A stretch of DNA of 64,000 bases from JBKQVT01 sp963727245 (lineage in GTDB: Bacteria; Planctomycetota; Planctomycetia; Pirellulales; Thermoguttaceae): assembly GCA_963727245.1 (NCBI GenBank), contig CAVSFO010000001.1, forward strand, positions 372,001-436,000. Direction: 5' to 3'. A program made the position numbers and the translations under genes. Positions 27,970-36,065 of the stretch are shown here, piece after piece (the first letter of the stretch is position 1; every line of letters begins with the position of its first letter). The notes under the pieces are model-generated. The model was not told where the DNA came from, ran no database searches, and saw nothing but the letters and a program-made list of their open reading frames with translations.

Positions 27970-28749
27970 TTACGGCTGCTTCTCGACCGCGGGCGCGGGC
28001 TTCGACTCCGCGGCCGCCTCTAATTGCTCGGCCCGGTCGCGGGACTGCTTGATCAGCCCGTCGATGTCCTGGCACGTGTCCAGGTACTCGCGGGCGCTGA
28101 TCTGCGCGTCCATCTGCTTCAGGACCACCTTCATTTGCTCGAAGGCCTTGATCATGTTCCGGTAGTCCGCGGCCGTCGGCTGGCTGAGCGGCTTGCCGCC
28201 GTTGCGGAGATAGGGGGCTTCCACCGCTGCCCGCAGGGCGTCGAAACGCCGATCATACAGAATCGGCCGCCAGTTGATAATGTCGTTGGCCCGCGCGGGA
28301 CTGGCGACCGTTGCCGCCGTCGCGGTCGCGGGCTCGAAAGCCGGCGCGGCCGCCGCCGGCGCTGGCCGGTACGCTTGCTGCGCCTGGCGCTGGGCCAACT
28401 GTTGCTGCTGCGTTTGGAACCACCAGTCGCGATCGTCCTGCCGTCGATTGTTCGTGGCCTGGTTCCAGGCCGTCGCCTGGTTGGACAACGTGCTGCGGAT
28501 ACCGCTCTGCATGGCCGCACGCTGGGCGGCCGCCTCGCTCTGGCCGAGCATCTTCTGCTGGGCAGCATTATCGAGCGTCGTGTTGTACGTGCTGCCGGGG
28601 CCGTAGGGATACGCATCCCAGGCCCCGTAATAGCCGCCGTAATAGTTCTGACGCGGATAGACGATCTGGGCCGTCGCCGTCTGCACCAGCAGCAGCGCTG
28701 CCGCCAGAGCGGCGAGGACAACGACGCGTAGTGGAATGGACTTTCCCAT
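27970..28749 (-). CDS. Secreted hypothetical protein, Gln/Ala-rich
   Basis: 259 residues with a clear signal peptide (1-28, V-Q-T-A-T-A-Q). A Tyr/Gly segment (Y-Y-G-G-Y-Y-G-A-W-D-A-Y) is followed by a Gln-rich helical stretch, an Ala/Pro linker near 135-150, and a C-terminal helical domain (L-R-A-A-V-E-A-P-Y-L-R to the end). It is probably a structural or envelope-associated protein; no family recognised. Confidence 0.65.
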   Translation of the reverse strand: MGKSIPLRVVVLAALAAALLLVQTATAQIVYPRQNYYGGYYGAWDAYPYGPGSTYNTTLDNAAQQKMLGQSEAAAQRAAMQSGIRSTLSNQATAWNQATNNRRQDDRDWWFQTQQQQLAQRQAQQAYRPAPAAAAPAFEPATATAATVASPARANDIINWRPILYDRRFDALRAAVEAPYLRNGGKPLSQPTAADYRNMIKAFEQMKVVLKQMDAQISAREYLDTCQDIDGLIKQSRDRAEQLEAAAESKPAPAVEKQP

Positions 28750-29082
28750 AAGGCTTGCCTCAAAAGACAATGTCTTCCCGCCTTCTCCCCAAACCGGGGG
28801 TATATAAGGCAATTCGCCAACGAATTCTACGTCGCCGACGGCGGCAAGACAAGAAATCCGCCTGCCCCGTGCGTCCGCTGACCAGCCGCCGCCCACCGGC
28901 GCCCCGGCGACTCGGTTCCGCCGGCTCCCGGGCCCCCACCCGTTGTGGCGATGCCTTCGCCACCGCGCAAGCTATACTTCTGGAGCGAGAATGCGGGATT
29001 CTCGCCAAAGGGCGTCGGGCGCCAGGGGCATCTTGCCCGGGCTCGGGAAGCCATATTCGTTTTCGTTCCGGAGCGCAATCCT
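28750..29082. other. Divergent intergenic region
   Basis: 333 bases between two divergently transcribed secreted-protein genes. A TATACT at 28973-28978 and a small hairpin (GAGAATGCGGGATTCTC) 7-24 bases beyond it are the only marks seen; no -35 partner is clear. Confidence 0.35.
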
Positions 29083-30048
29083 ATGAAACGTTCTGCCATG
29101 GCGGCCAGTGCCGTTGTCCTGCTCTTGACCGCGACTTCCGCCCGGGCGGCGGAGAAGCAGCCCGGCGGCGATTCGGTTACGCCGGCGATCGAAAAGTTCG
29201 TGTCCTCCTTCGAGTCCGCCTTCAACCGCGGCGATGCCAAGTCGTTGGCCGCCCTCTGGACCCCCGGCGGCGACCTGGTTGGAGTCCAAGGCGAGCGCAC
29301 CGAGGGCCGACAACAGATCGAGAAGCAATTCGAGGGGTTGTTCTCCGCCAACAAGAACATGAAGCTCAAGATGTCGATTGTCGCCGTCCACCCGGTGGGC
29401 GACAGCGCCGCGGTCGTGGACATCAGCGCCGAGACCAATCCGCCCTTGCAAGGGATCCCGGCGGAGCCGCAATCGACGATGGTCCTCTTGCGTCGCGACG
29501 GCCGCTGGCTCATCGAGACCGCCCGGGACACCCTCGCCTATAGTCCTTCGCACTACCGATACTTGAAGCCCTTGGAGTGGATGGTCGGCCAGTGGAACGA
29601 CGGGGCCGCCGGTTCGGAAGGGGCCCACTTCCGCAGCACGTGCGACTGGACGACCAACAAGAACTTTCTGATCCGCAAGTACAGCGTCGGCGGCACCGAC
29701 CGTCCGGCGGTGGCGGGCACGGAAGTGATCGGCTGGGACCCGCGCCGGCATTGCGTCCGCTCGTGGAATTTCGAGTCCAACGGCGGCTTTGGCGAGAGCA
29801 CCTGGCGGCGCGACGGCGATCGTTGGCTCATCGAGCACTCGGGCGTCCTCGGGGACGGCAGCGAGGCGTCGGCGGTGCACGTGCTCGCGCATCCCGATGA
29901 GAACACCGTGGTGCTCAAGTCGAAGGAGCGGACGCTCAACGGCCAGCCGCAGCCCGAGATGAAGGAGCTGACGATTCATCGCCTGCCGACCGGCGAGAAG
30001 CAGCCCGCCGCGGAAGAGACGCCGCTCCCCAAGACGAAGCTGCCGTAG
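29083..30048 (+). CDS. Secreted SnoaL/DUF4440-like (NTF2 fold) protein
   Basis: 321 residues: signal peptide (1-23, S-A-R-A-A-E), then an NTF2-like domain with F-N-R-G-D-A-K-S-L-A-A-L-W and E-G-R-Q-Q-I-E, the pattern of SgcJ/EcaC-type DUF4440 proteins, and from about residue 160 a second beta-rich domain (L-E-W-M-V-G-Q-W-N-D). Such proteins are widespread in planctomycetes and have no proven function. ATG 29083 is chosen because the signal peptide begins there. Confidence 0.75.
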   Translation: MKRSAMAASAVVLLLTATSARAAEKQPGGDSVTPAIEKFVSSFESAFNRGDAKSLAALWTPGGDLVGVQGERTEGRQQIEKQFEGLFSANKNMKLKMSIVAVHPVGDSAAVVDISAETNPPLQGIPAEPQSTMVLLRRDGRWLIETARDTLAYSPSHYRYLKPLEWMVGQWNDGAAGSEGAHFRSTCDWTTNKNFLIRKYSVGGTDRPAVAGTEVIGWDPRRHCVRSWNFESNGGFGESTWRRDGDRWLIEHSGVLGDGSEASAVHVLAHPDENTVVLKSKERTLNGQPQPEMKELTIHRLPTGEKQPAAEETPLPKTKLP

Positions 30049-30147
30049 GCGTCGGCGTGGGGCGTGGGCGGTTACGAAAGCGGCTATCCCCGCTGCTCGG
30101 AAGGCCGGCTTGATGCGTCGCGGCGGACGCGGCCGAGGAGCAAAACC

Positions 30148-30285
30148 TTGAAAACGCTCATCAAGGCCGGTGTGGTCCTTGCCGGCTACCTCGCGGCTGT
30201 CCTCGCGGCCGATGCGGCCCTCTATTGGCGCGACCTCCGCATGCCCGCGGACGCGAAAGCCGCGGTGGCAATGCACGAGTTGTAA
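30148..30285 (+). CDS. Small single-pass membrane protein
   Basis: 45 residues starting at TTG (30148-30150), with GAGGAG seven bases upstream. A hydrophobic helix (A-G-V-V-L-A-G-Y-L-A-A-V-L-A-A) is followed by a short charged tail (Y-W-R-D-L-R-M-P-A-D-A-K). The strong ribosome-binding site is the main reason for calling it. Function unknown. Confidence 0.55.
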   Translation: MKTLIKAGVVLAGYLAAVLAADAALYWRDLRMPADAKAAVAMHEL

Positions 30286-30338
30286 CCGATCACAGGCCAC
30301 CGAGGCTGGGTCATTTTTCGGCCCCCGCGGGCGCCGAG

Positions 30339-30385
30339 AATGGGACTGTTCCCTGCGCCGACCCGAAAGAAATAGTCCCGTATTC
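30339..30385. repeat. Decayed GGGACAGTCCC-family repeat
   Basis: GAATGGGACTGTTCCC at the left and AAATAGTCCCGTATTC at the right resemble the two arms of the palindrome at 11729, with several mismatches. It lies between the small membrane protein and the next promoter. Confidence 0.4.
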
Positions 30386-30452
30386 GCGGTCTTGACAAAA
30401 GGTCGGGGCTGAGGCGACCAGAATGACCGAATGATCGTGGGAGCCATGTCCA

Positions 30453-30480
30453 TTGAAAAACAGCAATGGGCTAATATAAT
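30453..30480 (+). promoter_or_regulatory. Sigma-70-type promoter
   Basis: TTGAAA (30453-30458) and TATAAT (30475-30480) are 16 bases apart, about 95 bases before the membrane protein gene at 30582. Confidence 0.6.
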
Positions 30481-30581
30481 GACGAGGCGGCCGGGGGGAA
30501 CTGCTCGCAAGGGGCGGCCCACGGTCCTTTCCAACCGCGGAGGCGCCGGTGGCTTTCTTCCGCGAAGGAGGCGAGGAAGGA

Positions 30582-31226
30582 ATGCGTTACATTCTTTTCG
30601 CGGCGGTAAATATCATCGTTGGTGCGGGTTTGGTCGTCTGGCTCATGTACTTCCTGTGCATCCAGCACATTCGCCAGAGGACACCGCGTATAGCAATACT
30701 GGTGCTCCTAATCGCGTGCGTCGCTCTTACCTCCGTCTGCCTCTTTGTCGAAATTGCGATTTGGATTCCCGAGTTCGATGAGTGGAGAGCGGTGAAGTCA
30801 GGGTACGGACAGATACCGCAGGCGGGCCAAATCGACCAACTCATCGGTGAGGCAGATCATTTCATCTCCGGTCCACCGAATTCCGGGCGGTATGAATGGT
30901 GTACAGACGTGTATTTCGGCGGTCGCTACGAGCTCGGGCTGAGGCAGGACGTTGAGGTTAATACATGGACCGACGAAGTGAAGGCCATTGGGCAGCCGAC
31001 GTTCTATCTCAACGTGGTCCAGAAGGTGGGGGTGGAGCCCGATGGTCGTTTTAACGTCGCCTACAACACATTACTGGGTCGAAAATTTGGTGCCGGCGAC
31101 TGGGCGAAGATAGTTAAGGCAAAGGGCGACTTTTCGGTCATTGGCATTCACCTGGAGCGGAATAATCCGGTCCCGAACTTTGATAAGTACGTCCAATATC
31201 TACCACATAGACGGTTTGGGCCTTGA
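30582..31226 (+). CDS. Hypothetical membrane protein
   Basis: 214 residues. Two membrane helices lie in the first 70 residues (I-L-F-A-A-V-N-I-I-V-G-A-G-L and I-L-V-L-L-I-A-C-V-A-L), followed by a soluble domain of about 140 residues (D-H-F-I-S-G-P-P-N-S-G-R-Y). Base composition is visibly lower in GC than the neighbours. ATG 30582 is preceded by GGAGGCGAGGAAGGA. No family recognised. Confidence 0.65.
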   Translation: MRYILFAAVNIIVGAGLVVWLMYFLCIQHIRQRTPRIAILVLLIACVALTSVCLFVEIAIWIPEFDEWRAVKSGYGQIPQAGQIDQLIGEADHFISGPPNSGRYEWCTDVYFGGRYELGLRQDVEVNTWTDEVKAIGQPTFYLNVVQKVGVEPDGRFNVAYNTLLGRKFGAGDWAKIVKAKGDFSVIGIHLERNNPVPNFDKYVQYLPHRRFGP

Positions 31227-31407
31227 CAAGGGAGATGATAGCGAGGAGCTGAAAGGCAACCGGTCGCACGGTGGAGGCCATTTTTCTGCAAACTGATCTG
31301 GGCCTTAAGCAAGCGAACGCCGAAGGCGTCGGCGTGGTCTAATTCTTGTGTTGCGCCGTCGCTGCGCAAAAAACACGAAGCTATTCTTGGACGACGACTA
31401 AGCGTAG

Positions 31408-32192
31408 TCAATCATCCGCGTCCACCCGCGTTTATCCGCGGCTCAATTTCCTGACTTTCCGGCCTGTGACCGCTTGCCTCACAACCAGCGGCATTGTCCG
31501 CCGGGCTCGATCCGAAGTGAGGCGCCGCGACGAACGATCGTCCTCGGTGGAATCCCCAGGCAAGCCCGTGGAGTATTGCCAGCGCGCTGAGCGCCAACAG
31601 GTTCCAAGGATGGGTGAGGAAGGAAAGCCCCTCGTTGCGAAGATGCATGACTACGAGAAACAGCAAAGGATACGCCAGCAGCCGCAGGGCCCGGCCGACT
31701 TCGTCGCCCGTGGCGATGTTCGGGTTGCTCCAGCGAAAACCCTCGCCGCCGGCCGGCAGCGGCCGACGCCAGGGAATCAGGCGGGCGGTCCGCCTCTGGT
31801 ACTCTTCGTAGGCGGACCCGAAAGCCGCCGTCAGGTAGTTCTCCTCTTTCCGCATCACGGGAATGTAGATGGCCAGCCACCAGGCCGGCAGCACGACTTG
31901 GATCAGCCACCATCCCGACATGACGGCCACGCCGGCGTCGATCAAAGCGTTGGCCAGATAGAACGGGTGGCGGACGAAGCGGTAGGGCCCGCCCATCGCC
32001 ACGACCCGGTTCTGGCGCAGACAGCCCTTGGCCCAGAAGTGCAGTGCCGTGCCCAGGACGATCAGCGGGATACCGGCCAGTATCGTCGCGTTGGTGGTGC
32101 AGCCGCCGACCAGGGCGACCAGCACCAGGAAGAAGCGAAGACCACCTCGATTAAGCGGCGTTTTCATGTGAGCGTTCGCGGGTCGCAAGGCA
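31408..32192. repeat. 785-bp direct duplication, copy 1
   Basis: It matches 35101-35885 at a constant offset of 3,693 bases with no gaps and only scattered substitutions. It covers the entire methyltransferase-like gene plus about 25 bases beyond its start. The left end is a common dispersed motif (ATCCGCGT, TCCGCGGCTC), which also encodes the protein's last residues. Confidence 0.9.
31412..32167 (-). CDS. Isoprenylcysteine carboxyl methyltransferase-like membrane protein (copy 1)
   Basis: 251 residues, with about five membrane helices and the G-P-Y-R-F-V-R-H-P-F-Y-L motif of ICMT/PEMT-type methyltransferases, then R-K-E-E-N-Y-L near residue 115. These enzymes methylate lipids or small thiols/amines in the membrane; the substrate here is unknown. 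The protein start M-K-T-P-L-N-R-G-G at 32165-32167 is preferred to an upstream in-frame ATG. The last residues (E-P-R-I-N-A-G-G-R-G) come from a dispersed repeat motif, so the native end may be lost. It is a near-identical twin of 35105-35860. Confidence 0.75.
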   Translation of the reverse strand: MKTPLNRGGLRFFLVLVALVGGCTTNATILAGIPLIVLGTALHFWAKGCLRQNRVVAMGGPYRFVRHPFYLANALIDAGVAVMSGWWLIQVVLPAWWLAIYIPVMRKEENYLTAAFGSAYEEYQRRTARLIPWRRPLPAGGEGFRWSNPNIATGDEVGRALRLLAYPLLFLVVMHLRNEGLSFLTHPWNLLALSALAILHGLAWGFHRGRSFVAAPHFGSSPADNAAGCEASGHRPESQEIEPRINAGGRG

Positions 32193-32257
32193 CGGCGAGC
32201 CGCTTGCGGTCACGCCTCGCGCCGCCCGCGGGGAATAACCAGCCGCCGATCCGACGA

Positions 32258-32285
32258 TTGACGTAGGGGGGAAAGCTGCTAATCT
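32258..32285 (+). promoter_or_regulatory. Sigma-70-type promoter for large LRR protein
   Basis: TTGACG (32258-32263) and TAATCT (32280-32285) are 16 bases apart, leaving about 28 bases of leader before the ATG at 32321. Confidence 0.5.
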
Positions 32286-32320
32286 TTGAAGCAGCCCCAT
32301 CTCTCGGAGTCAGTGCTGCT

Positions 32321-34993
32321 ATGAGAACCCCGAGCTTGAAGCTGGCCGGAACGCTGGCCGTTCTGGCAGCCTGGATGGGGGGGCTGGGGCCGGCGAAGGT
32401 TCGCGGCAACGAGCCGCCCCGGGCCCAGAAGGCTGCCCCGCCGGCGTCGCCGATTCTCGAGTTGGAAACCGATCACTCGGGTTCGTACGGATGGGGCAGC
32501 GCGATTACCATTACGGATGTCCGGGCAAAGCCGGGCGAGGGCATCGGAAAGCCTGATCCCGGGTTCCCAATGGGCGGCACGGCCGCATTCACCGTAGTGG
32601 AAATCATCGACAAGGATCACGTGAAAGTGCGCGTTGCCGGCGACCTCGTTTTCCGAGACGCCGAGAAGTGCAATGCGGGCGAAAGGGAAGTGATTCTGCG
32701 CGCCGGTGAGAGACTTGCGGTAACCACAGACACCCTCGACGCGGGGATTGAGTATACGCTTCGGATTAGCGACCTGGATCAAGTACCGGTCGTAAAGGCT
32801 GACAGCCCCGAGATCATCAAGGCCATCTCCGCCCACGCGAACGTGACCGTCGATGAAGTCGGCAGCGTCCAGGAAATTGGGCCGCCAGGAGTGGTTGCGC
32901 CAGGTAAGCGAGGTAAGCGGGGGCGGGATCGCACCGGCTTCGATCCTGGAAAATCCCCCACCGACGCGGACCTGGAAAAAATCGGTCACTTGAACAATCT
33001 GCGGCGGTTGTTTCTCACTGGCAGCGCCGTCACCGACGCCGGCGTGGTCCACCTCAACGGTCTCGACCGGCTGACCTGGCTGGACCTTTCGCACACCAGG
33101 GTCGGCGATGCCGGGTTGCGACATCTCGTCGGGCTGAAACGACTCGAATGGCTCGACTTATCCTACACGGAAGTCAGCGACAAGAGCATCAAGTCGCTTC
33201 AGAACATGAAATTCGCCAAGGGGATCGACTTCTCGGACAGAAAAAGTTACCCCAAAGGCGTCAATCTCTCCTACAGCAAAATCACGCGCGAGGGATTTTG
33301 GCAGTTGCTGCTGACACCGGCGCCTTGGTGCCACGTGCGGGAAAACGATGGTCACCTTTGGGGCAGCCTCAAAAAACCCGACGGAACAACCGTCTGGCCC
33401 AAGAAGTTCGCCGGAGGGAAGAGCGAGCGGGACAGGACCCTCTGCCGGTTGCTACTGCTGGGTTGCGACCTAACAGCCGGGAAGGACGACAGGATCGTTT
33501 CAGCATGGGTCACGATGACTCCACCGACAGCCACGCTTCCCGCCTATCACACGAAGGAACAAGCCCTCGAGGTGTTCGGCCTCTTGGCCAAGCTGGGAAC
33601 CGTCGAGCGGGTCAAGATTGACCAGCCTTGGAGCCAGCACCCCGCGCCTTTGGACGACGAGGAAACGGCGGCCATCGCTACTCTCCGGCAGTTGACCGAT
33701 TTGGACATGACGGGCTGCTGGCTCACGGAGGCCGCCTGGTCGCGACTGGCCGGAATGACTCAACTCCGCAAGCTGAACCTACAATACGCCAAGATCAGCG
33801 ACGAGGCCCTGCAGAGGTTGCATAAGGCGCTGCTTAACTGCGAGATCGACGGGCAGCCGATTTTCGATAACAAAACGCCGGTGACCCGCGCCTCGCCGGA
33901 GGCCGTGCTCTCCGAGCTGCGCCGCAGGTTTCCGGGCAAGAGCGACGACCAGATCATCGAAATTCTGCGCAGCTATATTTCCATCGATCCATCCGGCGGC
34001 GGGCAAGGCCAGGATTGGCTCGCCTACAGGCTCCAGAGGGCCAGGAATCAGTGGCAGGCGGTGCGGGCGATCCAGAAGAACGAAGGGACAGTTTACTACG
34101 ATTACGAAATCGACAAGTCGGACGAGCTGATCAAAGGAGCAAAACCATCGGCGCCCGCCTGGCTGCGAGAACTGCTGGGAGACGATTTCTTCCATGCGGC
34201 GTTGGCCGCCAGCACGCGCGTAATCCCAGATCCGGATCGGCCCAAGTCCCATCGGCCCGAGTCCCATCGCAAGTTCCAAGCGATGGAACTCCTCGCGGAC
34301 CTGCCCCATCTCCGCCAGCTAGTAATCAGCAGCGGTGAATCTACGGACGCCGAGTTGGAATACCTCAAAGGCCTGCCCGAACTCAGGAAATTAGAGTACG
34401 AGAATGGCCGGATTACAGGCGCCGGAATGACGCACCTGGGCGCACTCACCCGACTCCGCGTGCTGCATCTCTCCTGCACGCGGCTCACCGATGCCGGGCT
34501 CGCACAACTCAAATCACTTGCCGACCTGCAAGAACTGGAATTGGCGCGCGTTGACGCGACCGACGCCGGGCTGGGAAATCTCAAAGGATTGACCAAGCTC
34601 ACGTCGCTTTCACTATGGTGCGACAAGGTCACCGACGCCGGCCTGGAACAACTCAAGGGGTTGACCGGCCTGCGGTCGCTGAAGCTGGTGGACGCCAAGG
34701 TGACTGATGCCGGGCTCATACACCTCCAAGGGTTGGCGAACCTGCAATCCCTCGAGTTGAATAGTGCCCCAGTGGTCGGCACTGGGCTGGAACACCTCAA
34801 AGGGCTCGTGCAGCTCCAGTCGTTGGACTTGACGGGCACCGACGTGACGGACGTTGGGCTGGAACGCCTCAATGGATTTGCCAACCTCCGATCGTTGACG
34901 CTCTATTACACCAAGGTCAGCAGCAAGGGCGTGAAGAAGTTGCACGAGGCGTTGCCGAACTGCCGGGTCATGTGGTCGCCGAGCAAGCCTTAG
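32321..34993 (+). CDS. Large secreted leucine-rich-repeat protein
   Basis: 890 residues. A signal peptide (1-29) and a beta-rich N-terminal domain are followed by LRRs near 220-300, a unique middle, one LRR near 450-490, a helical linker containing W-L-R-E-L-L-G-D-D-F-F, and about nine LRRs from 660 to 880 with the pattern T-D-A-G-L-x-x-L-K-G-L-T-x-L-x-S-L-x-L. The linker and repeats match the 263-residue LRR protein at 10416. It is bracketed by the two copies of the methyltransferase-like gene. Likely a binding or scaffold protein; ligand unknown. Confidence 0.75.
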   Translation: MRTPSLKLAGTLAVLAAWMGGLGPAKVRGNEPPRAQKAAPPASPILELETDHSGSYGWGSAITITDVRAKPGEGIGKPDPGFPMGGTAAFTVVEIIDKDHVKVRVAGDLVFRDAEKCNAGEREVILRAGERLAVTTDTLDAGIEYTLRISDLDQVPVVKADSPEIIKAISAHANVTVDEVGSVQEIGPPGVVAPGKRGKRGRDRTGFDPGKSPTDADLEKIGHLNNLRRLFLTGSAVTDAGVVHLNGLDRLTWLDLSHTRVGDAGLRHLVGLKRLEWLDLSYTEVSDKSIKSLQNMKFAKGIDFSDRKSYPKGVNLSYSKITREGFWQLLLTPAPWCHVRENDGHLWGSLKKPDGTTVWPKKFAGGKSERDRTLCRLLLLGCDLTAGKDDRIVSAWVTMTPPTATLPAYHTKEQALEVFGLLAKLGTVERVKIDQPWSQHPAPLDDEETAAIATLRQLTDLDMTGCWLTEAAWSRLAGMTQLRKLNLQYAKISDEALQRLHKALLNCEIDGQPIFDNKTPVTRASPEAVLSELRRRFPGKSDDQIIEILRSYISIDPSGGGQGQDWLAYRLQRARNQWQAVRAIQKNEGTVYYDYEIDKSDELIKGAKPSAPAWLRELLGDDFFHAALAASTRVIPDPDRPKSHRPESHRKFQAMELLADLPHLRQLVISSGESTDAELEYLKGLPELRKLEYENGRITGAGMTHLGALTRLRVLHLSCTRLTDAGLAQLKSLADLQELELARVDATDAGLGNLKGLTKLTSLSLWCDKVTDAGLEQLKGLTGLRSLKLVDAKVTDAGLIHLQGLANLQSLELNSAPVVGTGLEHLKGLVQLQSLDLTGTDVTDVGLERLNGFANLRSLTLYYTKVSSKGVKKLHEALPNCRVMWSPSKP

Positions 34994-35100
34994 GACGCCC
35001 GAGGGCAGACCACGCGCACCAGCCCGACCTTCCAGGGGGGACGTTATATCCGCATCCTACTGCGGGCCAACCCGACCGCCGCCCCCGGCGCCTTTCCGAT

Positions 35101-35885
35101 TCAATCATCCGCGTCCATCCGCGTTCATCCGCGGCTCCAGCTCTCGACTTTCCGGCCTGTGACCGCTTGCCTCACAACCAGCGGCATTGTCCGCCGGGCT
35201 CGATCCGAAGTGAAGCGCGGCGACGAACGATCGTCCTCGGTGGAATCCCCAGGCAAGCCCGTGGAGTATTGCCAGCGCGCTGAGCGCCAACAGGTTCCAA
35301 GGATGGGTGAGGAAGGAAAGCCCCTCGTTGCGAAGATGCATGACTACGAGAAACAGCAAAGGATACGCCAGCAGCCGCAGGGCCCGGCCGACTTCGTCGC
35401 CCGTGGCGATGTTCGGGTTGCTCCAGCGAAAACCCTCGCCGCCGGCCGGCAGCGGCCGACGCCAGGGAATCAGGCGGGCGGTCCGCCTCTGGTACTCTTC
35501 GTAGGCGGACCCGAAAGCCGCCGTCAGGTAGTTCTCCTCTTTCCGCATCACGGGAATGTAGATGGCCAGCCACCAGGCCGGCAGCACGACTTGGATCAGC
35601 CACCATCCCGACATGACGGCCACGCCCGCGTCGATCAAAGCGTTGGCCAGATAGAACGGGTGGCGGACGAAGCGGTAGGGGCCGCCCGTCGCCACGACCC
35701 GGTTCTGGCGCAGGCAGCCCTTGGCCCAGAAGTGCAGTGCCGTGCCCAGGACGATCAACGGGATACCGGCCAGTATCGTCGCGTTGGTGGTGCAGCCGCC
35801 GACCAGGGCGACCAGCACCAGGAAGAAGCGAAGACCACCTCGATTAAGCGGCGTTTTCATGGGAGCTTTCGCGGGTCGCAAGGCA
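35101..35885. repeat. 785-bp direct duplication, copy 2
   Basis: Twin of 31408-32192. Observed protein differences between the copies are few (for example A-M-G-G versus A-T-G-G, and A-A-P-H versus A-A-L-H), so the duplication is recent or kept alike by gene conversion. Confidence 0.9.
35105..35860 (-). CDS. Isoprenylcysteine carboxyl methyltransferase-like membrane protein (copy 2)
   Basis: 251 residues, the same as 31412-32167 with the G-G-P-Y-R-F-V-R-H-P-F-Y motif and the same membrane helices. It ends E-P-R-M-N-A-D-G-R-G. Both copies keep an intact frame, so both may be functional. It lies downstream of the LRR gene on the opposite strand. Confidence 0.75.
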   Translation of the reverse strand: MKTPLNRGGLRFFLVLVALVGGCTTNATILAGIPLIVLGTALHFWAKGCLRQNRVVATGGPYRFVRHPFYLANALIDAGVAVMSGWWLIQVVLPAWWLAIYIPVMRKEENYLTAAFGSAYEEYQRRTARLIPWRRPLPAGGEGFRWSNPNIATGDEVGRALRLLAYPLLFLVVMHLRNEGLSFLTHPWNLLALSALAILHGLAWGFHRGRSFVAALHFGSSPADNAAGCEASGHRPESRELEPRMNADGRG

Positions 35886-35996
35886 TGGAGGGCAGGCGCG
35901 CGATGATCGCCAAGACGTGCACTATTGTGCGTAATCTCGGCGGCCGAGTAAAGCTCAACTTGGGCCCTGTAGGCGGCACACGTACTGTATCCGGCC

Positions 35997-36035
35997 CACG
36001 CCGTGTGCCGATCTCACCGCACACGGCGTGTGCGG
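35997..36035. repeat. GCACACGGCGTGTGC palindromic repeat (site 1)
   Basis: A partial CACGCCGTGTGCC unit followed by a perfect CCGCACACGGCGTGTGCGG palindrome. The same unit occurs in clusters at 41965-42080 and 60130-60216. It lies between convergent sides of the duplicated gene and cstA. Confidence 0.7.
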
Positions 36036-36065
36036 AATACTGGGGCGTGCGCGAGATACTTAAAC

